In this document: positions 6,455 through 14,634 of the stretch, one piece after another | Numbering within the stretch: the stretch's first letter is position 1 | Layout: every line of letters begins with the position of its first letter | Origin: Planctomycetota bacterium | Lineage (GTDB): Bacteria > Planctomycetota > B15-G4 | DNA length: 25,024 nucleotides | Assembly (NCBI GenBank): GCA_003644265.1 | Contig: QNBX01000055.1 | Coordinates: 1-25,024 of the forward strand | Direction: 5' to 3' | Translations under genes and position numbers: made by a program | Notes under the pieces: generated by a model | Databases searched by the model: none | What the model was told of the DNA's origin: nothing | Seen by the model: the letters and a program-made list of their open reading frames with translations, nothing else

Positions 6455-7297
6455 ATGCCGCGCGACCCCCAGGACACCCGCCAATTCGGACTCGAGGCCG
6501 GCCAGCTCGTGGCCCGCTTCTTCATGCACACCGAGGACCTGCACTGGGGGCTGTGGCCGGACGACCTGACGGTCAATCTGCCCAACATGCGCGAGGCCCA
6601 GCGGCGCCACAGCCAGCTCATCCTGGAGCACATCCCGCCGGACACGCACACCATCCTGGACGTGGGCGGCGGCAGCGGGCAGTTTGCCGAGCAGCTCGTG
6701 GAGCAGGGCTACGCGGTGGACGTGGTCTCCCCCAGCGAGCACCTGGCCCAGCGCATCAGCGAACGCCTGCCCGAGCAGAGCCACGTCTACGTGAGCCGCT
6801 TCGAGGACGTGGTGCCGCGCCAGAGCTACGACCTGGTGCTGTTCAGCGAGAGCTTCCAGTACATCAAGCTGGACGCGGGCATGGCGCGCATCGAGGCCTG
6901 CACCCGGCCGGGCAGCCACGTGCTGGTGTGCGACTACTTCCGCATGGGCAATCCCGGCAAGCCCCCGGTGGGCGGCGGGCACCGCTGGGACAAGGTGGAG
7001 GCGGCGCTGCAAGGGCAACCGCTCGAGCTGCTGAGCCAGGTCGACGTCACCAGCGAGGCGGCGCCCACCTGCCAGCTCCTGGGTGACTTCATCGACGAGG
7101 TGGCGGAGCCCATGCGCGACCTCGCGGGCGAGTGCATGACGCGCCGTCACCCGCTGGTCACCAGGCTGCTGGGCTGGACTCTGCGCAAGAAGCTGACCAA
7201 GCTGGACGCCAAGTACTTCAGCGGCCGCTTCAGCCGCGAGTCCTTCATCGAGCACTTCACCTACCAGCTGCTGCTCTGGCGCCGCACGGGCGACTGA
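6455..7297 (+). CDS. SAM-dependent class I methyltransferase
   Basis: A 280-residue protein with a Rossmann-type methyltransferase core. Motif I is ILDVGGGSGQFAEQL (SAM binding, about residue 68). It is followed by a strand ending VDVVSPSE, then SRFEDVVPRQSYDLVLFSESFQYI (motif II / post-I region) and GSHVLVCDYFRM. This is the pattern of Methyltransf_11/23-type small-molecule or lipid methyltransferases. The substrate cannot be read from the sequence. The ATG at 6455 gives a normal N-terminus (MPRDPQDTRQFGLEAGQ). GTG 6443 and TTG 6383 are in frame but less likely. No clear Shine-Dalgarno. The rhomboid gene follows after 25 nt, so the two are probably co-transcribed. Confidence 0.88.
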   Translation: MPRDPQDTRQFGLEAGQLVARFFMHTEDLHWGLWPDDLTVNLPNMREAQRRHSQLILEHIPPDTHTILDVGGGSGQFAEQLVEQGYAVDVVSPSEHLAQRISERLPEQSHVYVSRFEDVVPRQSYDLVLFSESFQYIKLDAGMARIEACTRPGSHVLVCDYFRMGNPGKPPVGGGHRWDKVEAALQGQPLELLSQVDVTSEAAPTCQLLGDFIDEVAEPMRDLAGECMTRRHPLVTRLLGWTLRKKLTKLDAKYFSGRFSRESFIEHFTYQLLLWRRTGD

Positions 7298-7322
7298 CCC
7301 CCACACTCCGGCCGGACCGCCC

Positions 7323-8909
7323 GTGGACCTCGACCACATCCTGCGCTGGATGACCGGCCTGTCGTGCGCGCTGCTGGCCCTGCGGCTGGGGCGCCGCCCG
7401 GACCTGCGCCGGACCGGCTGGTTTGCCCTGTCGGTCGGTCTCGGCGTGGCGCTGCTCGCGCTGCACGTCTGGCGGCCGGGCGAGGCCGGGCTGATCGTGG
7501 GCCCCGCCTGGGCCCTGCTGATCATGGCGCCGCTGCTGCTGAGCTCGGCCATGCAGCGCTGCATTCTGCGCGGTCACCTCGGCGCGGCGCTCTGGATCAG
7601 CCGGGCGGTGATGCTGCTGCATCCCATGGACGGCATGCGGCGCTATCCGCGGCTGCTCTCGGGGCTGGCGCTGCTCGACCAGGGCCAGACCGAGCGCGCC
7701 CGGCAGCGGCTGCAGGGGCTGCAGGACAGCGGCAACGACCGGCTCTCACGCAGCGCGCGCGTGCTGCTGGCGCGGGCCGAGGGCGACTGGCAGTCCCTGC
7801 TGGATTGGGTCGGCGGCCTGCCGGGTAGCCCGCTGCTGGCGGACAGCGCCGTGCTGGCGGGGAGCGTGCGCGCCCTGGGGGAGACCGACCAGCCGGCGCA
7901 GATGTTGGCGCTCTATCGAGCGCGCGCCGACGCCGCGGGCGCCGGGCGGGACGGCACCGACCACGCCATCACCACCCTGATCATGGCCGCGCTGCTGGGC
8001 CGCCTCCAGCTGGTGAAGGCCCTGCTGAGCGGCCCGGCCGGCGCCCTGCCCGCCACGGCGCGCGACCTCTGGCACGCCACCGCGCTGCAACGGGCCGGAC
8101 GCCACGACGACGCCGCCGCCGTGCTGGAGCGCACCCGCGAGGCCTGCAGCGTCCAACTCGCGCGCGAGTACGATCGACGCCTGTCCCAGCCGCTCAGCGC
8201 CCTGCCGCCCGAAGCCCTGGATGACGAGGCCCGGACCTACCTGGACGAGCTGCTGCGGCGCGTGCAGCACGAGGGTCGCTTTGCGCCCCTGTCCGGCGGC
8301 GGCGGCCTGCCGCGGGCCACGCTGGGCCTGGCCGCCCTGCTGATCGGCGTGTTTGCGCTGCAGCTCCCGGGCGGCGCCACCGACTACGAGAACCTCATGT
8401 CGCTGGGCGCGCTGCTGGTGCCGGTGGAGCTGACCCCCGGCGAGTGGTGGCGCCGCCTCAGCGCCGGCTTCCTGCACTTCGGCTGGATGCACCTGGGCAT
8501 GAACCTGGCGGGCCTGCTGCTGCTGGGCACCTGGCTCGAGCGCGCCTGGAACGCCCAGAAGCTGGTGGCCACGTTCCTGCTCTGCACGCTGGCGTCGCTG
8601 TGGCTCTATCCGCTGGTGTCGGGCGCCACGCTTGAGCAACCCCAGGTGCTGGTGGGCGCGTCGGGCGGCGTCATGGGCCTGCTGGGAGCCCTGCTGGGCT
8701 GGCTCATCGTGGGTCGCACCCAGGGCCGCAGCGCCGCGGTGTCCAACCAGCTGCGCAGCATGCTGCTGCTGGTGGGCGTGCAGGTCGTGTTCGACTGGAA
8801 CACGCCCATGGTGAGCGGCACCGCGCACCTGCTGGGGCTCAGCTGCGGCCTCGCGCTGGGCCTGGCGCTGGGAGGCCGCGCCGTCCGCCGCAGCGCGCGG
8901 GCGGGGTGA
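7323..8909 (+). CDS. Rhomboid-family intramembrane serine protease with long N-terminal helical region
   Basis: A 528-residue protein starting at GTG. Residues about 1-95 hold two to three hydrophobic segments. Residues about 100-320 are soluble and helical with TPR-like pairs (LLSGLALLDQGQTERARQRL). Residues about 335-520 are a six-helix rhomboid domain. HFGWMHLGMN gives His385, His390 and Asn394, equivalent to E. coli GlpG H145/H150/N154. VGASGGVMGLLG gives the catalytic Ser447. GTAHLLGLSCG gives the catalytic His502. All residues needed for proteolysis are present, so it should be active. It would cleave transmembrane substrates near the membrane surface, and the helical region could recruit them (inference). 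Probably in an operon with the methyltransferase. Confidence 0.92.
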   Translation: MDLDHILRWMTGLSCALLALRLGRRPDLRRTGWFALSVGLGVALLALHVWRPGEAGLIVGPAWALLIMAPLLLSSAMQRCILRGHLGAALWISRAVMLLHPMDGMRRYPRLLSGLALLDQGQTERARQRLQGLQDSGNDRLSRSARVLLARAEGDWQSLLDWVGGLPGSPLLADSAVLAGSVRALGETDQPAQMLALYRARADAAGAGRDGTDHAITTLIMAALLGRLQLVKALLSGPAGALPATARDLWHATALQRAGRHDDAAAVLERTREACSVQLAREYDRRLSQPLSALPPEALDDEARTYLDELLRRVQHEGRFAPLSGGGGLPRATLGLAALLIGVFALQLPGGATDYENLMSLGALLVPVELTPGEWWRRLSAGFLHFGWMHLGMNLAGLLLLGTWLERAWNAQKLVATFLLCTLASLWLYPLVSGATLEQPQVLVGASGGVMGLLGALLGWLIVGRTQGRSAAVSNQLRSMLLLVGVQVVFDWNTPMVSGTAHLLGLSCGLALGLALGGRAVRRSARAG

Positions 8910-8939
8910 GGCGGGGCGGATCGGCAGACCGGCAGGGGC

Positions 8940-10178
8940 TCACTCAGGCGGGCCTGAGAGGAGGTACGTGCGCCAAGGCTGAGTGGAGACGCCCATGCGC
9001 CGAGCGAGAGCCTCATCGCCTTCACGACACAGCAGCAGCGGCCGGAAATCGGGGTAGCGCCGGCAACACTCCAGCAAGCCGGATAGATCGCCAACGGCGT
9101 ACGCTCCTGTCTTGACCTCCACCGCCCAACGCCCCCAGCTACCATCTGTGACCATGTCCACCTCCAGCGGCTCGGCTCGCCAATAGGTCACCTCTTGCCC
9201 CGCGTTCCAGGCATAGGCGATGCAGGCGTTCTCGATCCAGCGCCCCGCCAGCGCTCGATCAGATGCGAGCTCCGGCGGAGAACCGGCGCCCAGCGCCGCC
9301 AGGATGCCCTGGTTGAGTGTGACGAGTTTGGGCGGAGCCGCTCTGCGCCGCGTGGCGTTGGCCGCCAGCTTGGACAGCGGAGCCACGAGATAGGCATCTT
9401 CGAGCAGCCGTAGGTACTGGGCGATGGTCTCAAGCGCCCCGGCGTCGTCGAGACCTGCCCGCAGCTTCTGGAGCGAGACGATCTCGGCAGGATGCCCCAC
9501 CGCGATGCTGAACACGGCCCGCAAGAGGGCTGGCTTGCGGACCAACGCCAGGGCCTGGATGTCGCGGCCGACGGCGGGTTCGACAATGGAGTCGCGGACG
9601 TAACTCCTCCAGCGCTCGGGTTCGCCGAGCAGAGCAACGGCCCCGGGGTAGGTACCGAACTCCACGGCGATCTCGACGGCGCGCTCGGGCGTCAGCCCAA
9701 ACTGGGCTACGAGTTCGCTCGCAGGCCAGTGACGCAGTTCGAGCCGCTCGAAACGGCCCGCCATGGACTCCCGAGCCCCCCACCCGAGCTTGAGACTCGA
9801 CGAGCCAGAGACCACAACGTGTACCTGCACATCGCGCGCAACCAGCGCGTCATGCTCCGCCTTGAGCCGGCGGCTCCAGTCCCGCAGGTAGTGGATCTCG
9901 TCCATGAGGAGGACGCCCGGTCCGTCGGGCCCCGCCCGCTCTTCGGCCTCTCTCCACTGCAGCTCCCACCAGCCGGTGGATGCAGCCTCGGGAACATCGG
10001 CCGCCGCGTAGACGGCACGCTCCCCGGCTTCCTCCTTGAGCCGCCTCAAGAGATGCGTCTTCCCGACTTGCCGAGGACCGGCCAGGATCTGAACGCGTGC
10101 GGGCGCGGGCTCTGACAACCTCTGCCGGAGGGTCTCAAGCACTGCGCTGTACGATCGCTGCGCTACCTTGTCCGTCAT
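8940..10178 (-). CDS. AAA_14/DUF4143 ATPase, accessory gene
   Basis: A 412-residue protein. Walker A is GPRQVGKT (34-41), Walker B is GVLLMDEIHYL (Asp93, Glu94), and a sensor-like VVVSGSSSLKL lies near 122-132. The C-terminal half matches the DUF4143 layout: VGRDIQALALVRKPALLRAVF, a winged-helix-like stretch, RWIENACIAYAW, then LEVDMVTDG...WAVEVKTGAY, giving D341 and E354-x-K356, the pattern of a PD-(D/E)xK nuclease-like fold. Such ATPases are scattered through bacteria and archaea as strain-variable genes; their role is poorly known. A- and T-ending codons are visibly more common than in the flanking genes, consistent with transfer. It sits tail to tail with the rhomboid gene, 30 nt apart. 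Confidence 0.88.
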   Translation of the reverse strand: MTDKVAQRSYSAVLETLRQRLSEPAPARVQILAGPRQVGKTHLLRRLKEEAGERAVYAAADVPEAASTGWWELQWREAEERAGPDGPGVLLMDEIHYLRDWSRRLKAEHDALVARDVQVHVVVSGSSSLKLGWGARESMAGRFERLELRHWPASELVAQFGLTPERAVEIAVEFGTYPGAVALLGEPERWRSYVRDSIVEPAVGRDIQALALVRKPALLRAVFSIAVGHPAEIVSLQKLRAGLDDAGALETIAQYLRLLEDAYLVAPLSKLAANATRRRAAPPKLVTLNQGILAALGAGSPPELASDRALAGRWIENACIAYAWNAGQEVTYWRAEPLEVDMVTDGSWGRWAVEVKTGAYAVGDLSGLLECCRRYPDFRPLLLCREGDEALARRMGVSTQPWRTYLLSGPPE

Positions 10179-10185
10179 ACTCGAA

Positions 10186-10214
10186 TATTTACTCGATTAC
10201 CTATGACATGGCAA
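10186..10214 (-). promoter_or_regulatory. Candidate promoter giving a leaderless ATPase mRNA
   Basis: On the minus strand TTGCCA (10209-10214; 5 of 6 to TTGACA) is followed by a 17-nt spacer and TAAATA (10186-10191; weak, 3 of 6 to TATAAT). The ATG of the ATPase gene begins 7 nt after that box, so the transcript would start at or next to the start codon. It is one of the few AT-rich spots in the window. The -35 lies inside the end of the short upstream ORF. Confidence 0.4.
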
Positions 10215-10317
10215 ATCCATTCCCCAAACGAGCCATTCGCATGAGATCTGTGGCATCCACGTCGTCGTCGTCGCGCCAGTCGATGCGGACTTCGAAGTCG
10301 GCGATTCCTTGCGCCAC
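10201..10317 (-). pseudogene. Short ORF (38 aa) or gene remnant upstream of the ATPase gene
   Basis: A minus-strand frame reads, from GTG 10317, V-AQGIADFEVRIDWRDDDD, then VDATDLMRMARLGNGFAMS and a TAG at 10201-10203, ending 22 nt before the ATPase ATG. GGAGG lies about 10 nt before the GTG. The composition (acidic middle, mixed hydrophobic end, lower-GC codons in its second half) resembles real protein rather than GC-rich noise. The frame stays open for another 20 or so codons upstream without a better start. It could be a small partner protein of the ATPase or the 3' end of a gene cut off when the ATPase arrived. I do not recognise a family. Confidence 0.35.
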
Positions 10318-10380
10318 AGGCCCCGCCCCTCCCGGGTGCGTCGCACGGCGAGACGTACAGGCACGAGCGCGCGCCCTGAT

Positions 10381-11640
10381 TCACGGGCCAGCGCTCAGCC
10401 CCCCCGCCTGCAGCCGCCGTCGCAGCATGTCCAGCGCCAGCTGCACCGAGCGTGCGCGCACCTCGTCGCGTGAGCCGCCGGCGTGCAGCGTGCGCAGCTC
10501 GACGCCGTCGGCGTGGGCCAGGGCGTGCACCACCGTGCCCACGGGCTTGTCGGGGCTGCCCCCGTCGGGGCCGGCGATACCGGTGATGGCCAGGGCCAGA
10601 TCGCTGCCGGTGGCGGCGCGGCAGCCGCTGGCCATGGCGGCGGCCACGGGCTCGCTGACCACGCCGTGCTCGGCGATCAGCGCGGGCGACACGCCCAGGC
10701 GCTCGATCTTGGCCGCGTTGGCGTAGGTCACGAACGACTCATTGAAGACGGCGGAGCTGCCGGGCACCGACGTGAGCGCCCCGGCCAGCAGCCCGCCGGT
10801 GCAGGACTCGGCGCAGCTCAGCGTGAGCCCGCGCCGGGTCAGTTCGGCCACCACGAGCTGGGCCAGGCCGAGCGACGCGTCGCGCGAGATGACGTGCGAG
10901 CCCAGGCGCTGGGCCACGGCGTCGGCCACCTGATCCATGACCTCAGCCTGCTCGCCGCGCACGGTCACCGTGAGCAGGCCGCGGCTGACGCAGAGGCCCA
11001 CGCGACAGCCCGCGCGCGAAGGATCCATGAGCTCACCCAGGCGCTCGCCGGCGATGCTCTCGGCCAGGCCCACGGCCAGCACACGCCGCGGCGGTTGGCT
11101 GTCGCCGCGGGGCGCGCGGGCATCGAGCAGCGCGCGCACCATGGCGCGCATCTCGCCCGGCACGCCGGGGAAGACAGCTACGCCCAGGCCCTCGTGCACC
11201 AGGAAGAAGCCGGGCGCCGTCCCGCGCGCGTTGTCGAGCACCTCGGCGCCCTCGGGCAGCTCGGCCTGGCGCCGGGCGCCCGCGGTCAGGCGACGCCCGC
11301 TGCCCTCCAGCGCGGCCAGCAGCTCGGGCCGCTCGCGCAGGGCCCGCCCGCAGGCCGCCGCCACGCCGTCGCGCGTGAGGTCGTCGGCGGTGGGCCCCAG
11401 GCCGCCGGTGATCAGCAGCCAAGCGTCAGGCTCGTCCTCGGCACCCACCTCGCGCAGCACGCGCTGCACGGCCGCGTCGATCTCCCCCACCCGGTCGCCC
11501 ACGGTCTGCCCGGCCAGCAGCCGGTGACCACGGCGCTGCAGCTCTCCGGCGATCCAGTGGGCGTTGGTGTCGAGCACGTCGCCCGACAACAGCTCGTCGC
11601 CCACGCTCAGCAGGTAGAAGCGCGGCGTGGGCGCGTTCAT
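10381..11640 (-). CDS. cinA: CinA: competence/damage-inducible protein, NMN amidohydrolase family
   Basis: A 419-residue full-length CinA. Residues about 5-175 form the MoCF-like (COG1058) domain: GDELLSGDVLDTNAHWIAGE and TGGLGPTADDLTRDGVAAA, then FPGVPGEMRAM. The C-terminal 160 residues form the CinA/PncC deamidase domain with CAESCTGGLLAGALTSVPGS, FVTYANAAKIERLGV and ITGIAGPDGGSPDKPVGTV. The family deamidates nicotinamide mononucleotide in NAD recycling and has ADP-ribose pyrophosphatase activity in some members; induction with recA is known in naturally competent bacteria. ATG 11640 is preferred (GAGAG about 7 nt upstream) over GTG 11658. It lies 76 nt after ychF on the same strand. Confidence 0.95.
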   Translation of the reverse strand: MNAPTPRFYLLSVGDELLSGDVLDTNAHWIAGELQRRGHRLLAGQTVGDRVGEIDAAVQRVLREVGAEDEPDAWLLITGGLGPTADDLTRDGVAAACGRALRERPELLAALEGSGRRLTAGARRQAELPEGAEVLDNARGTAPGFFLVHEGLGVAVFPGVPGEMRAMVRALLDARAPRGDSQPPRRVLAVGLAESIAGERLGELMDPSRAGCRVGLCVSRGLLTVTVRGEQAEVMDQVADAVAQRLGSHVISRDASLGLAQLVVAELTRRGLTLSCAESCTGGLLAGALTSVPGSSAVFNESFVTYANAAKIERLGVSPALIAEHGVVSEPVAAAMASGCRAATGSDLALAITGIAGPDGGSPDKPVGTVVHALAHADGVELRTLHAGGSRDEVRARSVQLALDMLRRRLQAGGLSAGP

Positions 11641-11716
11641 GACACGCTCTCGATCCACGCACCCCGACGCTGACGTCGAGGCCGGGACGCCGCGCGCAAC
11701 CCACCGGGCGCGGCGC

Positions 11717-12811
11717 TCACTTGCCGATCAGGAAGTGAGCCACGTCGCCATCCTGCAGCACGTACTCCTTGCCCTCGCTGCGCAGCTTGCCGGCGGCGCG
11801 GATGGCGGCCTCGCTGCCGTACTCCATCAGGTCGTCCACCTGGTAGATCTCACCGCGGATGAAGAGCCGCTCGAAGTCGGTGTGGATCACGCCCGCGGCC
11901 TGGGGCGCGCTGGAGCCCTTGGCGATGGTCCAGGCGCGGATCTCCTTGGGTCCGGCGGTGAAGAACGTCTGCAGGCCCAGCAGGTCGAAGGCCTCCACCG
12001 CCAGGCGCTCGAGGCCGCTGCGCTCCAGGCCCAGGTCGGCCAGGAACTCCTTGCGGTCCGCGTGATCCATGTCCGCCAGCTCACCCTCGATCTGCGCGCA
12101 GAGCACTACCACGCCAGCGCCCTCGGCCTCGGCGTGGGCGCGCACGGCGGCCACCGACGGGTGCTCGCCCTGGATGTCGTCCTCGCCCACGTTGGCCACG
12201 TACAGCACGGGCTTGGCGCTGAGCGGAAACAGGCGCGCCAGCGCGATCTGCTCGCGCTCGCTCCAGCTGCCGGTGGCCAGGCGCTTGCCCGACTCCAGCC
12301 AGGGCAGCGCCTTCTCGTAGGCGGCCAGGTCGAGCTTGGCCTCGGCGTCCTGCCCGCGGGCCTTCTTGGCGGCCTTGTCGATGGCGCGCTCGACGGTGTC
12401 GTAGTCGGCCATCACCAGCTCGAGCTCGATCACGCCGATGTCGGAGAGCGCATCGACCTTGCCCGCCACGTGCACCACGTCGTCATCCTCGAAGCAGCGC
12501 ACCACGTGCAAGATGGCCTGGGTCTCGCGGATGTTGGCCAGGAACTTGTTGCCCAGGCCCTCGCCGCGGCTGGCCCCCGCCACCAGGCCGGCGATGTCCA
12601 CCACCTCCAGCGTGGCCGGGATGATCTTCTCGGTCTCGATCTTGGCGTTGATGGCGTCGAGCCGGGCGTCAGGCACGGGCACCACGCCCACGTTGGGCTC
12701 GATGGTGCAGAAGGGGTAGTTGGCCGCCTCCGCTCCGGCGGCGGTGATGGCGTTGAACAGGGTGGACTTGCCGACGTTGGGCAGGCCGACGATGCCGCAT
12801 GCGAGGCTCAT
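11717..12811 (-). CDS. ychF: YchF/OLA1-type redox-regulated ATPase (Obg-like)
   Basis: A 364-residue protein of normal family length. The G1 loop is [18 protein letters not shown] (residues 7-24), followed by [12 protein letters not shown] and the G3-type [22 protein letters not shown]. The usual NKxD base-specificity motif is replaced by NVGE (YVANVGED), the change that makes YchF prefer ATP over GTP. The C-terminal TGS domain runs from about residue 280 ([19 protein letters not shown], then GEIYQVDDL and [17 protein letters not shown]). The protein is cytosolic and associates with ribosomes. It follows tatC after 136 nt on the same strand. No strong Shine-Dalgarno is seen. Confidence 0.97.
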   Translation of the reverse strand: MSLACGIVGLPNVGKSTLFNAITAAGAEAANYPFCTIEPNVGVVPVPDARLDAINAKIETEKIIPATLEVVDIAGLVAGASRGEGLGNKFLANIRETQAILHVVRCFEDDDVVHVAGKVDALSDIGVIELELVMADYDTVERAIDKAAKKARGQDAEAKLDLAAYEKALPWLESGKRLATGSWSEREQIALARLFPLSAKPVLYVANVGEDDIQGEHPSVAAVRAHAEAEGAGVVVLCAQIEGELADMDHADRKEFLADLGLERSGLERLAVEAFDLLGLQTFFTAGPKEIRAWTIAKGSSAPQAAGVIHTDFERLFIRGEIYQVDDLMEYGSEAAIRAAGKLRSEGKEYVLQDGDVAHFLIGK

Positions 12812-12947
12812 GGTCGTGACGATCGGGAGAGGGAAGGAGCCCGCGCCGGCAGAGCGGCGCGAGCGGCAGAGAGACGGATGGCGGGCGAGCCGCGCCCAGG
12901 CCGGCGGCCGGATCGATCAGCGGCGAGCGCGCGCCTGGGCAGCACGG

Positions 12948-13835
12948 CTAGAGCGCGGCCCGCTCGCGCGCGGCCTGGGCCCGCTTGGCCAACAGCAGAC
13001 CGATCTCATAGAGCACGAACATGGGCAACGCCACGAAGATCTGGGTGATCACGTCCGGCGGCGTCATGATCGCCGCGAAGACCAGCATGAGCAGCATGGC
13101 CAGCTTGCGGCTGGAGGCCAGGGTATCGGCCTCCATCAGCCCGGCGCGCACCACCAGCCACATCAGGACGGGCAGCTCGAACACGAAGCCCAGCAGCAGC
13201 GTCAGGGTCAGCAGCAGACTCAGAAACTCCTGCAGCGTGATGGTGGGATGGGCCAGCTCCACCGAGACCCAGGTCAGCAGGATGGGCAGCGAGATGGGCA
13301 CCACCACGTAGAAGCCGAAGCTCAGGCCCAGCACGAACAGCGCCATGGCGAAGGGCAGGGCCCGCTTCACCGAGCGGCGCTCGTGCAGGTGCAGCCCGGC
13401 CCCCACGAAGCGCCAGACCTCCCACAGCAAGTACGGACCGCCCACCAACAGCGCGAAGGCGCCGGCCACCTTCATGGAGAACAGGAAGCCCTCGGTGGGC
13501 TTGATGAAGGCCAGCATGCCCGGGTCGGGCACACCGTCGGCGATCATGGCGGCGCGGGCGGCGTCCCAGGGGCCGATCATGAACGCCACCAGCGGGTTGT
13601 CGAAGATCATGCCGCCGATGAACAGCGCCGCCAGCACCATGCCGCTGCGAGCCACGCAACCGCGCAGCTCCTCGAGGTGCTGACGCAGGGGCATGCGGCT
13701 CTCGTCACCGGGATTGCGGGGAGCGCCAGCGCCGCCGGTGCCGCCAGTGCCGCCGGGGCCGCCGGGGTCACCTGACGGGCCCTCCGCACGGGGCGGGGGC
13801 GACGGCTCGGGCGGGTCTGGTGGCTGGGCGCTCAT
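12948..13835 (-). CDS. tatC: TatC, Sec-independent (twin-arginine) protein translocase subunit
   Basis: A 295-residue membrane protein with six hydrophobic helices. HLEELRGCV (residues 53-61) is the TatC N-terminal signature. IKPTEGFLFSMKVA is the periplasmic-loop/TM2 signature, and PYLLWEVWRFVGAGLHLHER contains the conserved acidic residue before TM3. FGFYVVVP, FELPVLMWLVVRAGL and ITPPDVITQIFVALPMFVLYEIG-type segments complete the family (the actual first residues are MTPPD). TatC binds the RR signal peptide and docks TatA/B, which are not in this window. Residues 1-47 are a Pro/Gly-rich extension. If absent, translation would start at Met48 (13694), which has GAGAG upstream. The start at 13835 lies 5 nt from the comB stop, which suggests coupling. 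Confidence 0.96.
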   Translation of the reverse strand: MSAQPPDPPEPSPPPRAEGPSGDPGGPGGTGGTGGAGAPRNPGDESRMPLRQHLEELRGCVARSGMVLAALFIGGMIFDNPLVAFMIGPWDAARAAMIADGVPDPGMLAFIKPTEGFLFSMKVAGAFALLVGGPYLLWEVWRFVGAGLHLHERRSVKRALPFAMALFVLGLSFGFYVVVPISLPILLTWVSVELAHPTITLQEFLSLLLTLTLLLGFVFELPVLMWLVVRAGLMEADTLASSRKLAMLLMLVFAAIMTPPDVITQIFVALPMFVLYEIGLLLAKRAQAARERAAL

Positions 13836-13840
13836 GGACC

Positions 13841-14590
13841 CTACAGCTTGCGCAGGACGCCGCTCGCATCAAGCCCCACGGCCAGGGGCAACGTGTCGAC
13901 CCGGGCGCAGAGCGGCAGATCGTCCTCCAGGCCCTGCTCGATGACGTGCCGCCCGGAACGGCTGCGACGCAGCAGTCCCAGCAGATCGTGGCGCCAGGTG
14001 TCGAACAGGGCCGCAGCCACTCGCGCCCCGTCAGAGGGCTCCGCGGCCGCCAGCAGGGCCAGGTTGCCCACCAGACACCCGGCGGCGGCCACGTCATCAG
14101 CGGCCAACCGGCGCCGGCTGCCGGCGCAGACCAGCAGCACACGGCCCCGTGCCCGCGCCGCCGCGGCCCGGGCGGTGGCCTCGGCGTTCACCAGGGCGCC
14201 GGTGAGCAGCACCCCCGCCCCCGCGCAGCGCGCCAGCGCCAGCGTGCCGTTGGTCGTCGTCAGCACCAGCTCGCGCCCCGCCACCGCGTCCGCCGTCATC
14301 TGGCGCGGAGAGTTGCCCAGGTCGAAGCCCGGCGGCGCGTGCCCCCCGCGCTCCCCCGCCAACAGCGCCCCGCGCGCGGCGGCCGCCGCTCGCGCGCCGT
14401 CCTCGTCGGCCACGGGCAGCACACCCTCGGCGCCAGCCTGCAGGGCGAAGGCCACGGTGGTGCTGGCGCGCACCACGTCGATGACCACGGCCACGTCGTC
14501 AGGCCCCAGGTCCTCGGGCACCAGGTCGAGCGTGAGCGCGACCTCGACAGTCAACCGAAGCTCGGTCCCCGACGTGTCCTCGCGCGTCAC
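13841..14590 (-). CDS. comB: ComB family 2-phosphosulfolactate phosphatase
   Basis: A 249-residue protein starting at GTG, with GAGG about 8 nt upstream. Family motifs are DVVRASTT (38-45), GFDLGNSP (88-95) and LTTTNGT (110-116), followed by VLLVCAGSRRRLAADDV. ComB is a Mg-dependent phosphatase that converts 2-phosphosulfolactate to sulfolactate, first described in methanogen coenzyme M synthesis. Bacterial homologues are widespread and often lack the other com genes, as seen within this window, so the true substrate here is uncertain. It lies between the BRCT-like protein gene (44 nt upstream) and tatC (5 nt downstream) in one apparent operon. Confidence 0.9.
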   Translation of the reverse strand: MTREDTSGTELRLTVEVALTLDLVPEDLGPDDVAVVIDVVRASTTVAFALQAGAEGVLPVADEDGARAAAAARGALLAGERGGHAPPGFDLGNSPRQMTADAVAGRELVLTTTNGTLALARCAGAGVLLTGALVNAEATARAAAARARGRVLLVCAGSRRRLAADDVAAAGCLVGNLALLAAAEPSDGARVAAALFDTWRHDLLGLLRRSRSGRHVIEQGLEDDLPLCARVDTLPLAVGLDASGVLRKL

Positions 14591-14634
14591 CTCGAGCGCC
14601 TCACGTGCGTCTCACGTCAGCGAGGCGGCAGCCC

